From a bacterium (lineage in GTDB: Bacteria; Patescibacteriota; Dojkabacteria; JAKAPS01): 52,767 bases of DNA. Location of the stretch: positions 65,751-118,517 of the forward strand of contig JAKAPS010000002.1 in NCBI GenBank assembly GCA_021806925.1, written 5' to 3'. The notes beneath the pieces are model-generated. The model was not told the origin of the DNA, made no database searches, and was given only the letters and a program-made list of their open reading frames with translations. Within the stretch, counting starts at the first letter, position 1. Each line of letters starts with the position of its first letter. Positions 47,505 to 52,767 of the stretch are shown here, piece after piece. The position numbers were made by a program, and so were the translations under genes.

Positions 47505-48902
47505 TTACTCTAATAATTTTCTTTTTATATTTTTAAATTCTGAACTTTGTCTACATAATTTAACGGTATCTAACTTGTTATACAGTAAATCCTCAACAAT
47601 AACTTCAAGAAAAATTGTGTTTTGAGATCCTTTAACTAAACAAATTGAGTTTTTCTGAATATCAGAAAACTTCGTTTGTATTAGATAATTATGCATATCT
47701 TTTGTTGAACTAAAAAATCTCACATTTGTAAGATTCTTTTTATCTGTCAAATATGGAAATACATATTTTTGCATTGCTTCACCAGTAAGAAAAATGCTGC
47801 TATAGTTATGATTAGAAATATATCTTGCAATTTTTCTATGTTCAGATTCTTCCATTATTCCTAACTCTCTCATATCTCCTAATATAAGTATTTTGGGTCT
47901 ATCAAATGAATCGATCAATTTCAACATTGATATTAACGGTTCGTAAGATGAGTTATATGTACTATCAATAATAACAGAGGAATTAATACCACGAAATATA
48001 GATGAACGACCACTAGGAAATTCAGCTTTTTTTAATGCAATAATAAATTTCTTATTCTTTATCCCCCTATCAATCGCAAATTTGTATAGAAGTGCAATTG
48101 ATGTAAAAAATTCAATTTGCAAAATCTGCTTTGGTAATGTAACAACCACTTCTTTTCCCTTAAAAGAAAATGTGTAGTCCGTACCTCTTGATGTTATTTT
48201 GTGATCTAGAAACTTTATATCATTTAATTTATCTGAGAATCTAAATGTATATACATTATTTAATTCATTCTTGATTTTATAATTTGAATTTATATATCCA
48301 TGTTTTAGATTTTCATTATTCCTTATTGGAGTTAAAAATTCATTTATAATTTTCATATTCATAAGATTAGAGATAGAATGATTTCTTTTATTCTTTCCAT
48401 CATCTATAGAACTATTATTTGCAACCCCATTTCTATTTTTATCCTCAAAATTCAGAGTATGAGTTAATCCAAAACCAGATATAAATACTACATCAGGCTT
48501 TAATAAATTATTCGTTATATTTAATTCTCCATTCCTATCGCTATCTGCTTCAACTATAAGAATATCGGTGTTTATCCCCTTACCAAATATTGATTTAATC
48601 GGTGCTAATAACAAAGACTTAATCCAGAATAAAATGCCTTTTTTGTCACTATTTAAACCTAGTAATGCTAAAGGGATTCCTAGTGATGAATTAGCATGTT
48701 CTAGTATCTTAAAACTTCTTGATGATTCGGAACACTTGAGAATTGAATCAAGCATTGCAACCAAGGTACTCTTCCCCCATGATCCAGTTACAAGAATTAC
48801 TTCTGTTTTTTTCCTATTTATTTTATATTTTGCAAAAAACGCAAAATACTTTGAAAAAATAAAATAATATCTCTTTTTGATGTATTCGATATATCCACCC
48901 AT
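47505..48902 (-). CDS. MurF-like Mur ligase family protein
   Basis: The 465 aa protein has a Mur ligase central domain: P-loop ILVTGSWGKSTLVAML at residue ~37, then DILIVEADSDRNGEL and VIIDSTYNSSYEPLISMLK, with the C-terminal KILILGDMRELG...HRKIARYI as in MurF. The UDP-MurNAc-binding domain that normally precedes the P-loop by ~100 residues is nearly absent (about 30 residues, hydrophobic and basic, which could touch the membrane), so an ordinary MurF role is doubtful. Alternatives include a ligase acting on another carrier. TATAAT lies 12 nt before its ATG. It is followed by the PMT-like gene. Confidence 0.75.
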   Translation of the reverse strand: MGGYIEYIKKRYYFIFSKYFAFFAKYKINRKKTEVILVTGSWGKSTLVAMLDSILKCSESSRSFKILEHANSSLGIPLALLGLNSDKKGILFWIKSLLLAPIKSIFGKGINTDILIVEADSDRNGELNITNNLLKPDVVFISGFGLTHTLNFEDKNRNGVANNSSIDDGKNKRNHSISNLMNMKIINEFLTPIRNNENLKHGYINSNYKIKNELNNVYTFRFSDKLNDIKFLDHKITSRGTDYTFSFKGKEVVVTLPKQILQIEFFTSIALLYKFAIDRGIKNKKFIIALKKAEFPSGRSSIFRGINSSVIIDSTYNSSYEPLISMLKLIDSFDRPKILILGDMRELGIMEESEHRKIARYISNHNYSSIFLTGEAMQKYVFPYLTDKKNLTNVRFFSSTKDMHNYLIQTKFSDIQKNSICLVKGSQNTIFLEVIVEDLLYNKLDTVKLCRQSSEFKNIKRKLLE

Positions 48903-48914
48903 TGTGCCTTAACA

Positions 48915-48920
48915 ATTATA
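48915..48920 (-). promoter_or_regulatory. TATAAT -10 box, 12 nt before the Mur-ligase-like gene
   Basis: Perfect minus-strand TATAAT, 12 nt from the ATG at 48902, without a clear -35. A 15 bp stretch here, AATTATACACTAAAT, also occurs upstream of ccdA (about 23878), so it may be a shared promoter segment. Confidence 0.55.
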
Positions 48921-49001
48921 CACTAAATTACTGTATACTTATATAAATGCTTTAGTTTCATAAAACAAAAAAGAACTACATGTACAAATTAATATTATAA
49001 A

Positions 49002-50417
49002 ATGAACATTATAAAAAAAAGAAAATATAAATTTGGATTTTCCAATCCAGAGAATCCAAATGCAAAAAAATACAAGGGTCTTAATTCCGAAGTAGTGAAT
49101 TACATTAGTGATACCAAAAATGAACCAGACTGGATGAGAGAATTTAGACTAAACTCTCTTAAGATTTTTAATTCACTTCCAATGCCAAACTGGGGGGCCG
49201 ATTTATCAAAAATAGATTTCAAGGATATCTATTACTATATTATGCCTAATAAAAACAATAACACAGGAACAAAGGCTAATCCAGCTACATGGGACGATGT
49301 TGATGAAAATATAAAAAATACATTTGAGAAATTAGGCATACCTGAAGCAGAAAGAAAATATCTTGCTGGAGTTGAGGCTCAATACGATTCAGAAAGTATA
49401 TATACTTCTATCAAATCAAAATGGGCTGAACAAGGTGTTATATTCCTTCCAACAGATATAGCGTTGAAAGAATATCCGGAGATTTTCAAAAAATATTTTT
49501 CTACAATTATCCCACCAAGAGACAATAAATTTGCAGCATTAAATAGTGCAGTTTGGAGCGGTGGCAGCTTTATATATGTACCTAAAAATGTACATGTAGA
49601 TATTCCATTGCAGGCATATTTTAGAATAAATGCAAAGTCAATGGGACAATTTGAAAGGACATTAATTATTGCTGATGAAGGATCAAGCGTAGGATATGTT
49701 GAAGGTTGTACAGCACCTATTTATGATAATTATTCGCTTCATAGTGCAGTTGTTGAAATATTAGTCGAAAAAAATGCAAGGGTTCGTTACACTACAATAC
49801 AAAACTGGTCGAGGAATGTGTACAATCTAGTAACAAAAAGAGCAATTGCAATGGAAAATGCAAGAATGGAATGGATTGATGGAAATCTTGGCAGCTACAA
49901 AACAATGAAATACCCGAGTGTTTACTTAATGGGAAATGGTGCATCAGGCGAAGTATTATCAATAGCATTTGCAGGAAATGGTCAACATATCGATTCAGGT
50001 GCAAAAATGATACATATGGCTCCATGTACAACTTCAGTAATCACATCAAAATCAATATCTCAGGGAAATGGAAGATCAAGTTATCGAGGGTATGTTAAGG
50101 TTACACCAGATGCTGTCAATTCAAAGGTAAATGTAAAATGTGATGCCCTTCTACTATCTAAAGTATCACGAACAGATACTTATCCATTAATGAATATTGA
50201 GGAAAATCAGAACATTCACGTCCAACATGAAGCTAGTATTGCAAAAATTGATAAAGACCAGCTGCTATACCTTCAATCTCGTGGACTATCAGAAGATGAA
50301 TCTCTTAGTCTTATTGTTAATGGGTTCATTGAACCTATAGTTAAAGAATTACCTCTTGAGTATGCAATAGAATTAAATAAACTAATAAATTTACAACTAG
50401 AAGGATCGGTTGGATAG
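49002..50417 (+). CDS. sufB: Fe-S cluster assembly scaffold SufB
   Basis: SufB is the scaffold on which SufBCD builds Fe-S clusters. The 471 aa protein shows NPENPNAKKYKGLNSEVVNYIS, AVWSGGSFIYVPKNVHVDIPLQAYFRINA, RYTTIQNWSRNVYNLVTKRA and the C-terminal KIDKDQLLYLQSRGLSEDES...GFIEPI. It is followed by a Rieske protein but not by sufC, sufD or sufS, which must lie elsewhere. The spacing to the Rieske gene is 20 bp, so co-transcription is likely. Confidence 0.95.
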   Translation: MNIIKKRKYKFGFSNPENPNAKKYKGLNSEVVNYISDTKNEPDWMREFRLNSLKIFNSLPMPNWGADLSKIDFKDIYYYIMPNKNNNTGTKANPATWDDVDENIKNTFEKLGIPEAERKYLAGVEAQYDSESIYTSIKSKWAEQGVIFLPTDIALKEYPEIFKKYFSTIIPPRDNKFAALNSAVWSGGSFIYVPKNVHVDIPLQAYFRINAKSMGQFERTLIIADEGSSVGYVEGCTAPIYDNYSLHSAVVEILVEKNARVRYTTIQNWSRNVYNLVTKRAIAMENARMEWIDGNLGSYKTMKYPSVYLMGNGASGEVLSIAFAGNGQHIDSGAKMIHMAPCTTSVITSKSISQGNGRSSYRGYVKVTPDAVNSKVNVKCDALLLSKVSRTDTYPLMNIEENQNIHVQHEASIAKIDKDQLLYLQSRGLSEDESLSLIVNGFIEPIVKELPLEYAIELNKLINLQLEGSVG

Positions 50418-50437
50418 TTATGTAAAATACTTAAATT

Positions 50438-50770
50438 ATGAATATAAAATTATGCTCAATTGATGACCTTAAAAAAAGCAATTCAATTAAAGAACTATCT
50501 GTTAGTGCAGGTGAAGAAACATTAGAACTCCTAATGATTTATTCTAATGGGAATATAATCATTATGGAAAATAGCTGTCCTCACGAAAAGATACCTTTAT
50601 ATGAAAACTCCGTTATAGCTGAAGAAGATAATTCAATCGAATGCGTCAATCATGGTGCAAAGTTTAATTTAACTTCAGGAGCTCCATTAAATTTTGTTAC
50701 AAATAGAAAGCTGAAATTATACAAAAACTATATTGATGAATATGGAAACATTTATCTAACAATTTTGTAA
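50438..50770 (+). CDS. Rieske-type [2Fe-2S] ferredoxin
   Basis: The 110 aa protein has one Rieske domain. The ligands are the C-x-H of NSCPHEKIPL and the C-x2-H of IECVNHGAKFN, with 19 residues between them, in the usual order. It lacks a membrane anchor, so it is a soluble electron carrier like the Rieske proteins in actinobacterial suf operons. It follows sufB, where it may donate electrons for cluster assembly (inferred). The end of the gene overlaps the convergent adenosyltransferase gene by 15 bp. Confidence 0.88.
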   Translation: MNIKLCSIDDLKKSNSIKELSVSAGEETLELLMIYSNGNIIIMENSCPHEKIPLYENSVIAEEDNSIECVNHGAKFNLTSGAPLNFVTNRKLKLYKNYIDEYGNIYLTIL

Positions 50771-51286
50771 TTGGGACGGATATATTTTTATATCCTCAAC
50801 TCCTTCTTTAAAATTTATATATCTGCTTAGCATAAAAAGGTAATCTGAAAGTCTGTTCATATATTCAAGTATATTCTTGTATTTATCAAGATCACCAAGT
50901 GCAACTATTCTTCTTTCACATCTTCTACAAATTGCCCTTGCAATATTAGCATATATTGATGATATCGAACCTGCTGGCAGTATAAAATTCTTAAGCGGAG
51001 GCAACATTTTATCCATATAATCAATTTTTTTTTCTAGTTTTTCTGTATTAGTTTCATTGAATTGGCCTACACTTTTACTTTCAGCAAGAATACTTCCTAT
51101 AACGAATAGATTTTCTTGCAAATTAACTAAAAATGAACTCTTTAGTTTGTAGTTTAATAGTCCAATAAATGAATTCAATTCATCTACAGAACCAATAGCC
51201 TCAATTAAATTAGAATTCTTAGATATTCTATTTATTCCATCTATTGACGTATCTCCCCTATCCCCTTTCTTTGTATATATTTTCAT
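50756..51286 (-). CDS. Cob(I)alamin adenosyltransferase, PduO type
   Basis: This enzyme transfers adenosyl from ATP to cob(I)alamin, giving adenosylcobalamin. The 176 aa product matches PduO/MMAB: YTKKGDRGDTSIDG (ATP loop), EAIGSVDELNSFIGLLNY, FILPAGS, and ARAICRRCERRIVAL with YMNRLSDYLFMLSRYIN. The corrinoid-dependent NrdJ in this window needs the product. No cobalamin biosynthesis genes are here, so salvage is plausible. The gene stands alone on the minus strand, convergent with the Rieske gene. Confidence 0.94.
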   Translation of the reverse strand: MKIYTKKGDRGDTSIDGINRISKNSNLIEAIGSVDELNSFIGLLNYKLKSSFLVNLQENLFVIGSILAESKSVGQFNETNTEKLEKKIDYMDKMLPPLKNFILPAGSISSIYANIARAICRRCERRIVALGDLDKYKNILEYMNRLSDYLFMLSRYINFKEGVEDIKIYPSQLQNC

Positions 51287-51353
51287 CTAATATATATTAC
51301 CACTTTTTACACGCACTAAATATCGAAGATGGATATAAGAAGATTAATATGAT

Positions 51354-52586
51354 TTATGCAACCCAATACCCATGAGTGAAAAGTATAAAAAGAAATGAAA
51401 ATAGTGCAACAAAAAATGCTACTAAATATTGATTAACTTTATATTTAGTTGAAAATACACCTAAGAATATAAACATTGGAAATAGCACTATTGCATTACC
51501 TTCCCAGGCTATCGCCAACGTATCCAGCTTGTGATGAGACAACTCCAAAAATATACACTAGTGTAAATACTGCATACGCTTTTCCAAGACTTTTCCAAAT
51601 CCATGTAACTAAGACAACTGGAGCTAAAATTGGTATCAAATTTAAATAGTGTATTGTACTAGTATATAGTAACTGAATATTAGAATTAGTAGGAATATAA
51701 ACCTCAGGATAATGTCTTAATAAGAAGAATATTTCTCTGCCGATATTTTTTATTGTAAATTGATTTCCCCAATTATACATTTCTGCTTTTGAAAACATCA
51801 ATGGATTATTATAGTGAATTTTCAGGAATATCATATACAATACAATTCCAGTGACTGTAAATGGCAGGTACAAATATTCTTTATGTGATACAAGTTTTTT
51901 TAGCGTAAAAAGAAAATTATCTTTCAAATCTCCTAAAAATCCAACTCTTAATACTTGTTCACCTATTATAAACGTTAAATAAACAGGTATAAGGACTACT
52001 GCTGGAGCTCTTAATGCAGTTGATACACCTATAATAATAGATGCATAAAAATATTTTCTGTTTTCAAGCAGATAAAATGTAAATAATGTAAGAAATAAGA
52101 ATAAGCTTTCCGTGTATGGAATAAATAGGAAAAATGAGAATGGCGAAATAATTGTTATAAACAAAGTATTTTTAATTACTTCTTTGCCAAAATTCATTTT
52201 TCTTAGCAATTTATAAAATATTAATAAAGACAAAAAAAGAAATACTTCATTTAATAATATTGTTGAAAAAGTGAATGAATGAAAAATGTATATTGTTATA
52301 TGTAACAGGATCGGATATAGAGGAAAGAATGCTGTACAAATATATGTTGTATATCCTACTTCTGCTATACTCTTATACCAGCCAATATCCCATTGATATA
52401 GAGTATTTATATATTTTACATGAGATAATGTAGGACCAGATGTATATAGCAGATACTACCAATGAAAATTAAAAATAGTACAAGTATATTTCCAAATAAA
52501 AAAGTATTAATAACAATTTTGTTATATGTATAAAAGTTTATTAATCCGACTTTAGCCCATTTAAGTAGTTGTAATATCATGTGCAT
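51354..52586 (-). pseudogene. PIG-V-like mannosyltransferase, two frameshifts
   Basis: Three frames together rebuild one multi-helix GT-C protein. Frame 1 runs from the ATG at 52586 (or 52580) and gives LLKWAKVGLINFYTY and a first helix. It must shift near 52450-52460 to reach frame 2, which has the PIG-V hallmark QWDIGWYKSIAEVGY and TAFFPLYPILLH, then PYTESLFLFLTLFTFYLL and STALRAPAVVLI. A single extra A at about 51496-51498 (AGGTAATGCA; AGGTATGCA would read LGRYAIVLFPMF) ends frame 2; frame 3 carries the tail to 51354. PIG-V enzymes mannosylate with polyprenyl-phosphate-mannose. The best reading is a recently broken gene; sequencing error is the alternative. Confidence 0.8.
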
Positions 52587-52604
52587 ATCTAGTAAGACGC
52601 ATTT

Positions 52605-52633
52605 ATTGTATCATTCACATTTGTAAATAACAA
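52605..52633 (-). promoter_or_regulatory. Promoter of the PIG-V-like gene
   Basis: Minus-strand TTGTTA (52633-52628), a 17 nt spacer and TACAAT (52610-52605), about 18-24 nt before the ATG. The boundary of the IS256-type element lies only 8 bp upstream of the -35, so the insertion may have altered or cut into the control region. Confidence 0.5.
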
Positions 52634-52640
52634 CACTTTT

Positions 52641-52767
52641 GGCTCTGTCAAGAGTTTTGTGTAAATAGATTTTTTTGATGTATCTCATATAATTTTATTA
52701 ACACCTCCCCTCAAAAAATATTTGAAATTGTGTAAGGATCTGTCCAAAATTGGCTATTGGCATCGTC
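52641..52767 (-). mobile_element. IS256-family insertion sequence, right end
   Basis: From 52641 the sequence begins GGCTCTGTCAAG, continuing with TTTTGTGTAAAT, the look of an IS256-family terminal inverted repeat. Its complement reads ACACAAAA..CTTGACAGAGCC. The transposase end lies 30-60 bp inside. The other end and target duplication are beyond the window. Confidence 0.8.
52698..52767 (-). CDS. IS256-family (Mutator-like) transposase, C-terminal end only
   Basis: The frame enters from the window edge and ends at a TAA at 52698-52700. The 22-residue visible tail MPIANFGQILTQFQIFFEGR resembles the C-terminus of IS256 transposases (W.qilnql.i.feeR). The rest, including the DDE motif, is outside the window. 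The stop sits 31 bp from the end of the inverted repeat, as expected for this family. Confidence 0.75.
   Translation of the reverse strand, partial: TMPIANFGQILTQFQIFFEGRC

Noticed and set aside
51354-52586. Programmed frameshifting in the PIG-V-like gene
   Set aside because: Two separate shifts would be needed and neither site shows a slippery heptamer with a clear stimulatory hairpin; a single-base indel explains one of them exactly.

Overview
This window comes from a very AT-rich, compact bacterial genome that uses the standard genetic code: TGA acts as a stop in several ATGA stop/start overlaps. It encodes bacterial housekeeping genes: gatAB, dnaE, ribosomal proteins L19, L27, L21 and S4, a complete F-type ATP synthase, lexA, nrdR, and the peptidoglycan genes murB and mraY plus a Mur ligase. 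Gene spacing is tight and many start codons lack a Shine-Dalgarno sequence. Fused genes (tsaC-tsaE, cvpA-CAP), an archaeal-type Trm11-like methylase and many membrane glycosyltransferases fit a reduced, single-membrane lineage such as a Patescibacteria/CPR relative. That placement is my inference; I cannot assign a phylum. Fused 2-oxoacid:ferredoxin oxidoreductase, SufB-Rieske and B12-dependent ribonucleotide reductase suggest an anaerobic or microaerophilic metabolism somewhat richer than a minimal CPR genome.

Layout. 0-6.3 kb (+): end of gatA, gatB, a small anchored surface protein, dnaE. 6.4-14.3 kb (-): rplU / Trm11-like methylase / rpmA / rplS, and upstream of it atpBEFHAGDC. 14.4-23.8 kb (mostly -): an envelope region with a glycosyltransferase, a tightly overlapping run (PLP enzyme, ATP-grasp ligase, NlpC/P60 peptidase, mraY, mscS), a divergent 50-residue LysW-like zinc ribbon, murB and an O-antigen-ligase-like protein. 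23.9-27.5 kb (+): ccdA, nrdR, nrdJ. 27.6-35.2 kb: yidD, a CvpA-CAP fusion, an HtrA protease, a decayed gene, korAB and a LysM/C39 membrane protein. 35.2-41.4 kb: a CI-like regulator convergent with lexA, then rpsD, a GT2 enzyme, tsaD, the tsaC-tsaE fusion and a HAD-like gene. 41.5-52.8 kb: a DHA2 drug exporter, PEP synthase with a clear terminator, a PMT-like glycosyltransferase with a Mur-ligase-like protein, sufB and a Rieske protein, a cobalamin adenosyltransferase, a PIG-V mannosyltransferase broken by two frameshifts, and the end of an IS256-family element at the right edge.

How the parts connect. KorAB (acyl-CoA to 2-oxoacid or the reverse, with ferredoxin) and PEP synthase link carbon to gluconeogenesis. 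The ATP synthase c subunit carries a proton-type ion site. The cobalamin adenosyltransferase would supply the cofactor for NrdJ. Several glycosyltransferases, MurB, MraY, NlpC/P60, LysM-C39 and CAP proteins point to heavy investment in a single-membrane cell envelope. About ten genes carry a -10 box (TATAAT or close) only 8-12 nt before their ATG, which implies leaderless or nearly leaderless mRNAs. The least described element is the 16.3-21.2 kb run in which a PLP enzyme, an ATP-grasp ligase and a cell-wall peptidase are translationally coupled to mraY beside a LysW-like protein.

No tRNA, rRNA or CRISPR array was recognised.
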